This document shows positions 5,997 to 14,217 of a stretch of 19,293 bases of DNA, piece by piece. The position numbers and the translations under genes were made by a program. Each line of letters starts with the position of its first letter. Position 1 is the stretch's first letter. Where the stretch lies: assembly GCA_045589215.1 (NCBI GenBank), contig JAZNOQ010000037.1, forward strand, positions 1-19,293, written 5' to 3'. The notes beneath the pieces are model-generated. The model was not told the origin of the DNA. It saw only the letters and a list, made by a program, of their open reading frames with translations, and did no database searches. This DNA is from JAZNOQ01 sp045589215. Lineage in GTDB: Bacteria; Bacillota; Clostridia; Oscillospirales; CAG-272.

Positions 5997-7877
5997 ATGG
6001 AATTTACGGAAAACAAACGCACAGGCGGGATCTCGGTAGAGACCGAGCATATATTCCCCATTATCAAAAAATGGCTCTACTCCGAAAAGGATATCTTCCT
6101 TCGGGAGATCGTTTCGAATGCCACCGACGCCGTAACAAAGCTGAAGCGTCTCGCATCGCTTGGACAGTATGAGGGCGACGAAGCTCCCTACCGCATTGAC
6201 GTGACGCTTGACAAGGCCGCAAGGACTCTGACCGTTTCGGATAACGGCATCGGCATGACCGAGGAGGAGGTCGAGCGGTATATCTGCTCGATCGCGCTTT
6301 CGGGTGCACTTGAATTCATTCAGAAATATGAAACGGGAGATAATGCCGAAAACGGTGCGAATAAAAACGGTATTATCGGTCACTTCGGTCTCGGCTTCTA
6401 TTCCGCATTTATGGTGAGTGAGACGGTCGAGCTTCGCACAAGATCCTTCACAGGCGCACCTGCGGTTCATTGGAGCTGTAACGACGCGGGATCCTATGAG
6501 ATCTCCCCTTGTGAAAAGGAAACGAGAGGAACAGACGTCGTGATGCACATCGCGGACGGTGAAGACGAGTACCTCGACATCGGAAAGCTTCGCTCGATGC
6601 TTTCAAAATATTGCTCCTTTATGCCCGTTGAGATCTATCTCACGGACGTAAACGAAGAAAACGCCAATGAAAACGGCGATGACGCCGAAAAGGAAGCACC
6701 GAAGCCCATAAACGAGGTTTCTCCGCTGTGGCAAAAGACCCCCTCCGAATGCACCGAGGAGGAATATAAGGAATTCTACACAAAGGTCTTCCACGATTAC
6801 AAGGAGCCGCTCTTCCAGATCCACATCAATGCCGATTATCCGCTGAACTTCAAGGGCATCCTGTATTTCCCCCGCTTCGGAAACGAATACGAATCGATCG
6901 AAGGTCAGGTCAAGCTCTATTACAATCAGGTCTTCGTTGCCGATAACATCAAGGAGGTCATTCCCGATTACCTTCTGATGCTGAAGGGCGTTCTCGACTG
7001 CCCCGAGCTTCCGCTGAACGTTTCCCGCAGCTATTTACAGAACAACACCTACGTTGCGAAGGTTTCGGCACACATCACGAAAAAGGTCGCTGATAAGCTG
7101 AATTCGCTTTGCACGAATGATCGTGAAAATTACGAGAAGGTCTGGGACAACATCCGTGCATTCGTCGAATATGCTTGCATGAAGGATCGGAAGTTCTACG
7201 ATCGTGTCAAGAAATCGATCCTCCTCCGTCTTTCCGACGACAGCCACGTCACACTTTCCGAATATCTTGACGCGGCAAAGGAAACGAATGAAAACACGGT
7301 CTATTATGCGACCGACACCGCACTTCAGGCACAGTATATCCGTATGTTCGCGGACGAGGGCATCCGCATCGCGGTATTCCCGCAGCTCATTGATACACAG
7401 TTTGCGACTCTCCTTGAAAGCTATAACGACGGCGTAAAATTCGTCCGTGTCGACGCAGACGTTGCCTCGGCAATGAAGAACGACGGTGAGATCGAGGAAA
7501 ACGCCGAGATCACAGAGCTTTTCCGCAAGGTGAGCGGCAACGCCGAGCTGTTCGTTAAGTTTGACAAGCTGAAAACGCGCACGCCCGCACTTCTTAACGT
7601 CTCCGAGGAGTCCCGCCGCATGGAGGAAATGATGCGGATGTATCAGATGAACGGCGGTGGGAACGATTTCTCCTTCCCCGTTGAGACCTCGCTCGTTGTG
7701 AATCTTTCCGCACCTCTCACAGAGAAGCTCGCTTCCCTCGTTTCAACTGACCGAGAGAAGGCAGAGACGATCGCAGGCTATATCTATAAGCTTGCACTCA
7801 TCTCACAGCGCAAGCTTAGCGCAGAGGAAATGAACAGCTTCCTTGACGATGGCTTTGCGATCCTCGAGCTGCTCTGA
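5997..7877 (+). CDS. htpG: Molecular chaperone HtpG (bacterial Hsp90)
   Basis: Cytosolic ATP-dependent homodimeric chaperone. At 626 residues it has normal full length. The GHKL ATP-binding domain shows LREIVSNATDAVTKLK (35-50, catalytic Glu37 and Asn41), SDNGIGMT (81-88) and GHFGLGFYSAFMV (128-140). A short acidic Asn/Glu linker near 215-235 separates the N-terminal and middle domains. LNVSRSYLQNN in the middle domain carries the conserved arginine that contacts ATP. An AAAGGA lies about 13 bases before the ATG. It is transcribed with the upstream permease gene (24-base gap, no promoter seen), so it is probably expressed from 4003-4031 rather than from a dedicated heat-shock promoter. Confidence 0.97.
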   Translation: MEFTENKRTGGISVETEHIFPIIKKWLYSEKDIFLREIVSNATDAVTKLKRLASLGQYEGDEAPYRIDVTLDKAARTLTVSDNGIGMTEEEVERYICSIALSGALEFIQKYETGDNAENGANKNGIIGHFGLGFYSAFMVSETVELRTRSFTGAPAVHWSCNDAGSYEISPCEKETRGTDVVMHIADGEDEYLDIGKLRSMLSKYCSFMPVEIYLTDVNEENANENGDDAEKEAPKPINEVSPLWQKTPSECTEEEYKEFYTKVFHDYKEPLFQIHINADYPLNFKGILYFPRFGNEYESIEGQVKLYYNQVFVADNIKEVIPDYLLMLKGVLDCPELPLNVSRSYLQNNTYVAKVSAHITKKVADKLNSLCTNDRENYEKVWDNIRAFVEYACMKDRKFYDRVKKSILLRLSDDSHVTLSEYLDAAKETNENTVYYATDTALQAQYIRMFADEGIRIAVFPQLIDTQFATLLESYNDGVKFVRVDADVASAMKNDGEIEENAEITELFRKVSGNAELFVKFDKLKTRTPALLNVSEESRRMEEMMRMYQMNGGGNDFSFPVETSLVVNLSAPLTEKLASLVSTDREKAETIAGYIYKLALISQRKLSAEEMNSFLDDGFAILELL

Positions 7878-7925
7878 TCGCACAAAATTCGATTTTCTGA
7901 TCACTTTACACAAAGGGGTTCTATT

Positions 7926-8177
7926 ATGGCTCATATCGAATATAATACAAAAGGCGTTTGCTCGCGCCGTATTGAAATTGAAGTTGAAGACGATATCATT
8001 CAAAATGTAATCTTTCACGGCGGCTGTGCGGGCAATACACAAGGCGTCGCGGCGCTCATAAAGGGGATGACCGTTGACGAAGCGATCGCACGCCTGAAGG
8101 GCATCCGTTGCGGCTTTAAACAGACCTCATGCCCCGATCAGCTCGCAACTGCGCTGTCTGAATATAAAAACAGCTAA
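7926..8177 (+). CDS. Small stand-alone TSCPD-domain protein
   Basis: The 83-residue product has the TSCPD signature (67-71) and four cysteines at 12, 34, 62 and 69, spaced as in the Firmicutes family annotated TIGR03905. The same domain occurs at the C-terminus of some ribonucleotide reductases. The cysteine pattern suggests metal or Fe-S binding, but the family's function is not established. AAAGGGG (7912-7918) lies 7 bases before the ATG. It lies between htpG (48-base gap) and the sugar mutase (22-base gap), in the same operon. Confidence 0.9.
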   Translation: MAHIEYNTKGVCSRRIEIEVEDDIIQNVIFHGGCAGNTQGVAALIKGMTVDEAIARLKGIRCGFKQTSCPDQLATALSEYKNS

Positions 8178-8199
8178 AAACACACTTCAGGAGATTACC

Positions 8200-9927
8200 A
8201 TGAAATCATATAAAGACCAATATATCCGTTTTCTTTCCTCCGACCGAATTTCCGAAGAAGAAAAGGCAGAGCTTCGCGCAATCGAAGATAACGAAAACGA
8301 GATCAAAGCTCGCTTCTCCTCCTTCCTTTCCTTTGGAACGGGAGGACTTCGCGGCATTATGAAAACGGGAATGAACGCTATGAACGTCCACACCGTTGCA
8401 CACGCAACGCAGGCGCTCTCCACGCTCGTTCTCGACAGCAACGCCGCATCCCGCGGTGTCGTGATCGCACACGATAGCAGAAACAATTCCCGTCTCTTTG
8501 CAGAAACCGCCGCATCTGTGCTTGCGGCGAACGGGATCGTCACCTATCTTTTTGATGCCCTTCGCCCTACCCCCGAGCTTTCCTTTGCCGTTCGCGAGCT
8601 GAACTGCATTGCAGGCATTAACATTACCGCATCCCACAACCCGAAGGAATACAACGGCTATAAGGCGTATTGGGAGGATGGCGCACAGCTCTCCCCCGAG
8701 CAGGCAGACGTTGTTGCACGAAAAATGCAGGAGCTGGACATTTTCGACGACGTGAAGCGCCTCCCTTATCAGGAATGCGTAAAGAGCGGTGCCGTCAAGC
8801 TTCTCGGAACGGAGTTTGACGAAAAATATCTTTCCGCTGTCCTTCTTCAGCGCGTAAATCCTTCGGTCCTCGCAAATGCGAAGGGCTTCAAGGTCGTTTA
8901 TACACCTCTCCACGGTGCAGGCACACGCCTCGTTCCCGAGACGCTTCGCCGCGCGGGGCTTTCGGAGCTTTACGTTGTTCCCGAGCAGGAAATGCCCGAC
9001 GGTAACTTCCCGACCACCCCGAAGCCGAATCCCGAATACGCACAGGTGTTTGAGCCCGGCACGGTGATCGCGAACCGCGTCGGAAGCGATCTTCTCGTCG
9101 CAACCGATCCCGATGCCGACCGCGTCGGCGTTATGGCGCGCACCTCCTCGGGCGAATTCCGTACGATCACGGGCAATCAGATGGCCTGTCTCCTTCTTGA
9201 CTACATCATCACGGCATATAAAAAGAACGGTGGTCTTCCGACCGATCCCTACGCGGTCAAGACCATTGTCTCGACCGAGCTTGCTACCCGCATTTGCGAG
9301 GCAAACGGCGTTACCATTCACAACGTCCTCACGGGCTTCAAGTTCATCGGTGAAGTCATCAAAAACTACGAAAAGAGCGGCAAGGGCTCTTTCCTTCTCG
9401 GCTTTGAGGAAAGCTACGGCTATCTGAAGGGCACCTACGCACGTGACAAGGATGCCGTGTCGACCGCACTTCTGATCTGTGAAATGGCGGCATACTACAA
9501 AGAAAGCGGTATGACGCTGATCGATGCGCTTCTTGCACTTTACGAGCGCTACGGCTATTCCTTCGAAAAGACCGAGGAGCTTGCTCTCACGGGATATAAC
9601 GGATCCGAGCAGATCAATACCTTGATGAGCGCACTCCGAAACGATCCCCCCGCAGAGTTTGCGGGAAGCCGCGTCGTTTCGATCGGCGACTATGCGGCAG
9701 AGGTCTTTACGGACACCGCAACCGGTGAAAAGACGCCGACAGGACTTCCGAAATCGAACGTCCTGTATTTTAAGACCGAGTGCGGTGACGTTGTCGTCGT
9801 TCGTCCCTCGGGCACCGAGCCGAAGATCAAGTTCTACTATCTTCTTGGCGGCGACAGCTCTGCTGTTTGCGAAGCAAAGCTTGCAGAGTACAAGGCTGTG
9901 ATCGCCCGCTATACCGCGAAGCTCTGA
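8200..9927 (+). CDS. pgcA: Phospho-sugar mutase (alpha-phosphoglucomutase/phosphomannomutase type)
   Basis: Interconverts hexose 1- and 6-phosphates, supplying UDP-glucose and envelope glycans in Firmicutes. The 575 residues fit the long PgcA-type branch. Seen in order: FGTGGLRG (45-52), active phosphoserine loop TASHNPKEYNGYK with Ser145 (143-155), Mg2+-binding DPDADR (303-308), sugar-binding GFEESYGYL (401-409), and the phosphate-binding RPSGTEPK (535-542). CAGGAG lies about 7 bases before the ATG. Last gene of the plus-strand operon, followed by a terminator 14 bases later. Whether glucose or mannose phosphate is the preferred substrate cannot be told from sequence. Confidence 0.92.
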   Translation: MKSYKDQYIRFLSSDRISEEEKAELRAIEDNENEIKARFSSFLSFGTGGLRGIMKTGMNAMNVHTVAHATQALSTLVLDSNAASRGVVIAHDSRNNSRLFAETAASVLAANGIVTYLFDALRPTPELSFAVRELNCIAGINITASHNPKEYNGYKAYWEDGAQLSPEQADVVARKMQELDIFDDVKRLPYQECVKSGAVKLLGTEFDEKYLSAVLLQRVNPSVLANAKGFKVVYTPLHGAGTRLVPETLRRAGLSELYVVPEQEMPDGNFPTTPKPNPEYAQVFEPGTVIANRVGSDLLVATDPDADRVGVMARTSSGEFRTITGNQMACLLLDYIITAYKKNGGLPTDPYAVKTIVSTELATRICEANGVTIHNVLTGFKFIGEVIKNYEKSGKGSFLLGFEESYGYLKGTYARDKDAVSTALLICEMAAYYKESGMTLIDALLALYERYGYSFEKTEELALTGYNGSEQINTLMSALRNDPPAEFAGSRVVSIGDYAAEVFTDTATGEKTPTGLPKSNVLYFKTECGDVVVVRPSGTEPKIKFYYLLGGDSSAVCEAKLAEYKAVIARYTAKL

Positions 9928-9941
9928 TCTGAAACAAAAAC

Positions 9942-9980
9942 ATCCCCGTACAACGCCCGAAAGGTGCTGTGTACGGGGAT
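9942..9980. terminator. Bidirectional terminator after the sugar mutase gene
   Basis: An 11-bp stem, ATCCCCGTACA (9942-9952) with TGTACGGGGAT (9970-9980), encloses a smaller CGCC/GGTG stem. On the minus strand it is followed by GTTTTTG, a good tail for the gene ending at 10006. In the plus direction the tail is weaker (ATTTCT). Confidence 0.8.
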
Positions 9981-10005
9981 ATTTCTATGTAGTGCTTTTC
10001 TGAAA

Positions 10006-10527
10006 TCAGCTCTTCAGCGCACTGACAAGACCGAGAATGCCGTAGATTGTGGAAAGACCGATGATGATCCAACCTGCTACGGTAAATACGATGTTGGTCG
10101 CGCCGCCGATACCGAATACCAGAACGACAATGCCGAGAACGAGAAGGAATGCTTCCTCACAGGTCTGCGCAAAGTGATCCTTCGCAAGCACGATACGGAT
10201 GATCGGGAATACGAGCAGGTAGATCGCAACGAGAATAGCGATGTACTGCTGTGCAAAGATCATCATAAGACCGAGTGCAAGCGATACTGCGGACAAGACG
10301 AGGTTCAGAACACCGTGCTTCTCCTTCACCTTCTTGCAAGCGGTGATGAAACCGGGAAGCGACGAGATCGAGATCAGGATGCCGAGTACCAGGAACATGA
10401 TCCAAAGTGCGGTGCTGACGAAGCCTGCGCGGACGATCCAAAGAAGAACACATCCGAGTGCAACTCCGATCGCGGTGGAGAGGAGAACGATAATCAAATT
10501 CTTGACCTTGTTTCCTACGTTTGCCAT
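10006..10527 (-). CDS. Six-helix integral membrane protein, function unknown
   Basis: A 173-residue, almost wholly hydrophobic protein with predicted helices at about 11-31, 39-60, 74-93, 95-114, 126-145 and 147-169. A short basic loop (KKVKEKHG, 65-72) and KDHFAQTCEE (116-125) break the helices. The repeated small hydrophobic hairpins (VLGIVVLVFGIGG, IIIGLSTIYGILGL) recall HdeD/DUF308-type membrane proteins, but this is only a resemblance. The start at 10527 was chosen because GAGG lies 8 bases before it. The frame can extend to 10605, but that would overlap the end of coaD without a clear ribosome site. It follows coaD by 74 bases; a weak promoter in the gap cannot be excluded. Confidence 0.72.
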   Translation of the reverse strand: MANVGNKVKNLIIVLLSTAIGVALGCVLLWIVRAGFVSTALWIMFLVLGILISISSLPGFITACKKVKEKHGVLNLVLSAVSLALGLMMIFAQQYIAILVAIYLLVFPIIRIVLAKDHFAQTCEEAFLLVLGIVVLVFGIGGATNIVFTVAGWIIIGLSTIYGILGLVSALKS

Positions 10528-10601
10528 TTGTTTTACCTCACAAAATGATTTATTTAAGAAGTCCGTTATGGACAATCTTACAGATTTAGTTTGCGCCTCG
10601 G

Positions 10602-11099
10602 TCAATTCCCCGATTTGCGCATTTCCGAAACGAGACGCTCGGCTTCGGGCGTCAAGAGATCACAAAGCTCTGCGTTATCCCCGAGACGCTTACGCACCTC
10701 GGTCGAGCTGATCGCGGTCAATCCCTCTTCTGCGGGCAGATAAAGCGTTTCGAAGCCGTCGAGATGCGCGCGATTCCATTCTGCCTGCTTTTTTTCGTAG
10801 ACATAATCGCGCTCATTACGAATGCCCTTCACAACGCAACACGCGCCGATACGCTGATAGAGATCCACGAGAAGTCCGTCGTCCGAGATCACCTCGGCGT
10901 TCGGAATATCCGCAACAGAGGCTTCTGCGATCCTTACGCGCTCTTCTTTGGTGAAGAGATAGTTCTTTTCGCGGTTTTGCATCACGGCAATCACGACCCG
11001 ATCGAACAGCAAAGCCGCTCTCCTTGCAAGTGCGGCGTGTCCGCGCGTAAAGGGATCATAGCTTCCCGGAAGGATCGCAATGCGTTTCTGAGAGCTCAT
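10602..11099 (-). CDS. coaD: Phosphopantetheine adenylyltransferase
   Basis: Penultimate step of coenzyme A synthesis: ATP + 4'-phosphopantetheine to dephospho-CoA + PPi. The 165 residues match the family. Seen: nucleotidyltransferase motif PGSYDPFTRGH (11-21; T/HxGH type), KGIRNERDYVYE (91-102) and ISSTEVRKRLG (130-140). Its ATG overlaps the rsmD stop by 4 bases, giving the common Firmicutes rsmD-coaD coupling. Confidence 0.96.
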   Translation of the reverse strand: MSSQKRIAILPGSYDPFTRGHAALARRAALLFDRVVIAVMQNREKNYLFTKEERVRIAEASVADIPNAEVISDDGLLVDLYQRIGACCVVKGIRNERDYVYEKKQAEWNRAHLDGFETLYLPAEEGLTAISSTEVRKRLGDNAELCDLLTPEAERLVSEMRKSGN

Positions 11100-11689
11100 A
11101 GAATATCCTCCTCACTGCCAGAGCCTTCTCCGGGCTCAAGGATCGTCACAAACGCAACCCCATACTTCGCTTGCTTTCTGACCGAAAAGCGCGCCTCAAG
11201 GGCTTTGTCGCCTCCGAAAACATCCTTTGCGTCCCGCGTTTCGCAAACGATCGTAAAGGAGGGCTTCAAAAGATCGTACCGAAGGAGATCCTTCAGAACC
11301 GACGGAATAACACCCGCGTCATACGGCGGATCGAGAAAGACGAGATCGTACTGCCCTCTTCCTCTGTGACCGCGCAAAAAATCCGAAAAATCCGTGCAGA
11401 AGGCACTGCAGTCAAGCGCAAGCTTGGTTTTGATCATATTCTTGCGGACGACCTCGATCGCATCCCTCGATTTGTCCACGAGATCGGCGTGAGCCGCACC
11501 GCGGCTGACCGCCTCAAGTCCCAACTGTCCCGATCCTGCAAAGAGATCAAGCACGGTTCTGCCCTCGATGTCAAATTGGATCATCGAAAACACAGCTTCC
11601 TTCGTGCGCTCGGCAGTTGGTCTGGTCTTCTCTCCGTCAAGTGTATATAATTTAGCACCGCGTGCGCGGCCGGTAATAATTCTCATCAT
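11096..11689 (-). CDS. rsmD: 16S rRNA (guanine-966-N2)-methyltransferase
   Basis: SAM-dependent Rossmann-fold methyltransferase that modifies G966 of 16S rRNA in the small subunit. It has 197 residues. Seen: MRIITGRARGAKL (2-14), TRPTAERTKEAVF (22-34), the SAM-binding loop DLFAGSGQLGLEA (48-60), and the catalytic FLDPPYDAG (118-126; DPPY motif of N2/N6 methylases). GGAGG lies 8 bases before the first of two adjacent ATGs, which favours 11689. It follows uvrC after 39 bases and overlaps coaD by 4. Confidence 0.95.
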   Translation of the reverse strand: MMRIITGRARGAKLYTLDGEKTRPTAERTKEAVFSMIQFDIEGRTVLDLFAGSGQLGLEAVSRGAAHADLVDKSRDAIEVVRKNMIKTKLALDCSAFCTDFSDFLRGHRGRGQYDLVFLDPPYDAGVIPSVLKDLLRYDLLKPSFTIVCETRDAKDVFGGDKALEARFSVRKQAKYGVAFVTILEPGEGSGSEEDIL

Positions 11690-11728
11690 TTGCGTGTCCT
11701 CCGTTCTGCTAAGCCGTTCCCGAAGCCA

Positions 11729-13633
11729 CTATGCTTCTTTGCCGCCGTTCTTGGCATCTTTATGATAATATGCGTAGACCGTCTCGGCTTCCTTCCTTGA
11801 GATCCCCTTCACAGAGGCGATTTCTGCAATATTTGCATTCTTCAGTTTTCCGAGTCCACCGAATGCCTTCAGAAGCTTTTGCGCCTTTGCTTCCCCGATT
11901 CCTTTGATTTTTTCGAGCGAGGAATGCTTCACGGTCCTTCGCTTCGCCGCGTGCATCCGAGAAACCGAATAACGATGCACCTCCTCTTGGATCTTGTAGA
12001 TCAGGAGGAAAATGCGGTTTTCCTTTGCGATATTGATCTCGCCGTCCTCTGAGCAAAGCGCGCGCGTTTTATGATAATCGTCCTTCACCATACCGAAAAC
12101 AGGAATGTCCAGGTTCATTTCACGCATTACCTCGCGCACCGTGGAAACGTGTCCGCGTCCGCCGTCAAGAAGAATGAGATCGGGATATTCGGAAAACGAA
12201 CCCGTTTCATCCTCGAGGTGCGCGAGTCTGCGGCGAAGAGCCTCTGCCATTGACGCGTAGTCATCGGTTCCCTCAACGTCGCGGATCGAAAAGCTGCGGT
12301 AATCCGAGCGAGAAAGCTTCCCGTTTTTACAAACGATCATTCCCGCCGTCTTATGCTCCATACCGAAATTCGAAATATCGTACGCTTCGATCCGCTCGGG
12401 GAGGGTTTCGAGACACAGAATCTCCGCAAGACGCACAAGCGTGCTGTCATCCTTTTCGGCTTCGGTGCGGTGACGGTGAGCGCGGTCCTTCGCATTCAGA
12501 TCGGCAAGCTCACATAACCGCTTGTTCTCTCCGCGTTCGGGAACGCGGACGGTGATCCGACGCCCCGAAAGATCTGAGAGATACTCTGAAAAGAGTGTAA
12601 GCTCCTCTTCTCCCGGATCGAAGGAAAGCAGTACGTTTTTCGGAACGTATTCGCTTTTTTTATAGTAGTCACACAGAAAGGTCACGAGATCACTTCCGTC
12701 AGCGATCTCATCCGCGCCGAACACAAAGTCGCACAGATCGTTGACTCTTCCGTCTCTGACAAGCATTCCAGAAAGCGTAGGAGCAACGTCGTCATTGTAA
12801 AAGCCGAATACGTCCTGCTCGGTCCCGGGAGATGCCACGACCTTTTGCTTTTCGCGAAGTGAATCAAGTGAAAAGATCGTATCTCTGTACTTTGCCGCCA
12901 TTTCGAATTGCTCGTTTTCGGCGTATCGATACATCTCCTCTTCGAGCTCCGCACGCACCGCCGCTGTGTTTCCGCGCAAAATATCGGTTGCGTAGCGGAT
13001 CGTTTCGCTATACTCCTCAGGTGTGACCTTGCCCGTGCAAAGTCCGCAGCACCGCCCCATCTGGTAATAGAGGCAGGGGCGCACCCTTCCTATGTCACGA
13101 GGAAACGTGTATTTGCAGGACGGAAGCCTGAGCAGCTTTCGAAGGGCGTCGATCACACGATACGCCGTTCCCGAGGAAGAATAAGGTCCGAAATACTTCG
13201 CCTTGTCTTTTTCGCGTTTTCTCGTAAAGGAGATACGCGGATATTCCTCTGCCGTAAGCTTGATATAGGGATAGGATTTCGCGTCCTTTAGCCGAATGTT
13301 ATATTTGGGAGCATACTGCTTGATCAGTGAATTTTCAAGTGACAGTGCCTCGATCTCGGTGTCACAAAGAATTGCTTCAAACCGACGGACAAGAGAAACC
13401 ATCCGTGCGGTCTTTGTGTTCTTTTCACTGTTTTGGAAGTACTGCGATACGCGGTTTTTCAGCTTTTTGGACTTCCCGACGTAGATCACCTTATCGTTCT
13501 TGTCCCGCATCAGATAAACGCCGGGAGAAAGCGGCAGATCGTTTGCTTCGAGAAGAAGACGCGCACGGATCTCTTCGGCGGTATCAGAAACGCCGACACG
13601 GTTCTGCCCGTTTTTTACATCCCTTTGCTCCAT
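11729..13633 (-). CDS. uvrC: Excinuclease ABC subunit C
   Basis: Dual-incision nuclease of nucleotide excision repair, acting with UvrA and UvrB. Full-length at 634 residues. Domains in order: GIY-YIG nuclease (about 33-115; GVY at 38-40, YVGKSKKLKNR at 51-61), a Cys cluster CLYYQMGRCCGLC (187-199), UVR helix pair (about 225-258, binds UvrB), the RNase H-like nuclease (EAYDISNFG, LLDGGRGHV, GMVKDDYHKT), and C-terminal helix-hairpin-helix repeats (LEKIKGIGEAKAQKLLKAFG). AAGGAG lies 7 bases before the ATG. No convincing promoter is seen in the 153-base gap to ptsH, so read-through from ptsH may contribute. Confidence 0.97.
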   Translation of the reverse strand: MEQRDVKNGQNRVGVSDTAEEIRARLLLEANDLPLSPGVYLMRDKNDKVIYVGKSKKLKNRVSQYFQNSEKNTKTARMVSLVRRFEAILCDTEIEALSLENSLIKQYAPKYNIRLKDAKSYPYIKLTAEEYPRISFTRKREKDKAKYFGPYSSSGTAYRVIDALRKLLRLPSCKYTFPRDIGRVRPCLYYQMGRCCGLCTGKVTPEEYSETIRYATDILRGNTAAVRAELEEEMYRYAENEQFEMAAKYRDTIFSLDSLREKQKVVASPGTEQDVFGFYNDDVAPTLSGMLVRDGRVNDLCDFVFGADEIADGSDLVTFLCDYYKKSEYVPKNVLLSFDPGEEELTLFSEYLSDLSGRRITVRVPERGENKRLCELADLNAKDRAHRHRTEAEKDDSTLVRLAEILCLETLPERIEAYDISNFGMEHKTAGMIVCKNGKLSRSDYRSFSIRDVEGTDDYASMAEALRRRLAHLEDETGSFSEYPDLILLDGGRGHVSTVREVMREMNLDIPVFGMVKDDYHKTRALCSEDGEINIAKENRIFLLIYKIQEEVHRYSVSRMHAAKRRTVKHSSLEKIKGIGEAKAQKLLKAFGGLGKLKNANIAEIASVKGISRKEAETVYAYYHKDAKNGGKEA

Positions 13634-13675
13634 GAGCGCTCCTTCCCCGACAAGAGATCGGTTTTATAGTACGAA

Positions 13676-13710
13676 AAGCGGCAGGATCCGCTTGCGAACG
13701 CCTACCGCTT
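13676..13710 (-). terminator. Probable terminator after ptsH
   Basis: On the minus strand, AAGCGGTAGG (from 13701-13710) pairs over 10 positions, including one G-U, with CCTGCCGCTT (from 13676-13685). The 15-base loop can form its own small stem. A run of four T follows (13677-13674). The tail is short, so read-through into uvrC is plausible. Confidence 0.55.
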
Positions 13711-13786
13711 CTACTCTATACTTCGTTCGGATGGTCTACCCGAATTCGTATGCTTTCCGAAGCGCCCTTTCGCAGGGTGCGACGGA

Positions 13787-14050
13787 TCATTCCTCGAGTC
13801 CCGTACGAATAAGCTCGAGAATTCCTTCCATAGCCTCGACCTCGTCCTCTCCCTCGGTCGTGATCGTAACGGTCATTCCCTGTGCAATTCCAAGGGAAAG
13901 GACACCAAGGAGACTCTTGGCGTTGACCTCCTGTTGATTTCTGGCAATTCTGACTCTCGAACGGTAGCCGGTTGCCTTCTGGATCAGATATGTAGCGGGT
14001 CTTGCATGGAGACCGATGCTGTTTGTGATTGTAACGTTCTCTGTAATCAT
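13787..14050 (-). CDS. ptsH: Phosphocarrier protein HPr
   Basis: Small PTS phosphocarrier that passes phosphate from Enzyme I to sugar-specific EIIA. In Firmicutes it is also phosphorylated on Ser46 by HPrK/P to act with CcpA in catabolite repression. With the ATG at 14050 the protein has 87 residues. This start puts the active histidine exactly at position 15 (SIGLHARPA) and the regulatory serine at position 46 (NAKSLLGVLSLG), and GGAGG lies about 7 bases upstream. Crh is excluded because His15 is present. A longer frame to 14092 is rejected. No ptsI or hprK lies nearby. It is transcribed alone from 14117-14145. Confidence 0.95.
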   Translation of the reverse strand: MITENVTITNSIGLHARPATYLIQKATGYRSRVRIARNQQEVNAKSLLGVLSLGIAQGMTVTITTEGEDEVEAMEGILELIRTGLEE

Positions 14051-14061
14051 AACATTCCTCC

Positions 14062-14080
14062 AACCGCAAGGCGGTTTTTT
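14062..14080. promoter_or_regulatory. Hairpin beside the ptsH ribosome site; terminator-like on the opposite strand
   Basis: AACCGC (14062-14067) and GCGGTT (14071-14076) flank an AAG loop, followed on the plus strand by TTTT. In the ptsH mRNA the hairpin ends within a base or so of GGAGG. On the plus strand it reads as an intrinsic terminator with a six-T tract (14075-14080), though no plus-strand gene is seen here. Confidence 0.5.
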
Positions 14081-14116
14081 GAATTCTATCAAACGAAAAT
14101 ATTCGTATTATACATT

Positions 14117-14145
14117 ATTATAGCAAACACATCGCAAAATTGCAA
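14117..14145 (-). promoter_or_regulatory. Sigma-A promoter for ptsH
   Basis: On the minus strand: TTGCAA (14140-14145), a 17-base spacer, and TATAAT (14117-14122). The leader is about 60 bases. A second TATAAT at 14107-14112 lacks a -35 box. Confidence 0.85.
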
Positions 14146-14217
14146 TAGCAAACTCAGTTGATTTTTTATATTTTTTTGTTCTAAAACTGTGTAAAACCAC
14201 TAAAACGCATCCGATCT

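Noticed and set aside
4977..6548. Minus-strand frame of 523 codons
   Set aside because: It lies wholly opposite the permease and htpG genes, whose motifs are unmistakable, and its own product is an Arg/Asp-rich sequence without any family pattern.
8206..9321. Minus-strand frame of 371 codons
   Set aside because: It is the shadow of the phospho-sugar mutase, whose catalytic motifs are all on the plus strand.
10006..10605. Longer start for the six-helix membrane protein
   Set aside because: The extra 26 residues overlap the end of coaD and lack an SD, while ATG 10527 has GAGG at 8 bases.
13787..14092. 101-residue HPr start
   Set aside because: It would move the active histidine from position 15 and read through the leader hairpin and SD.
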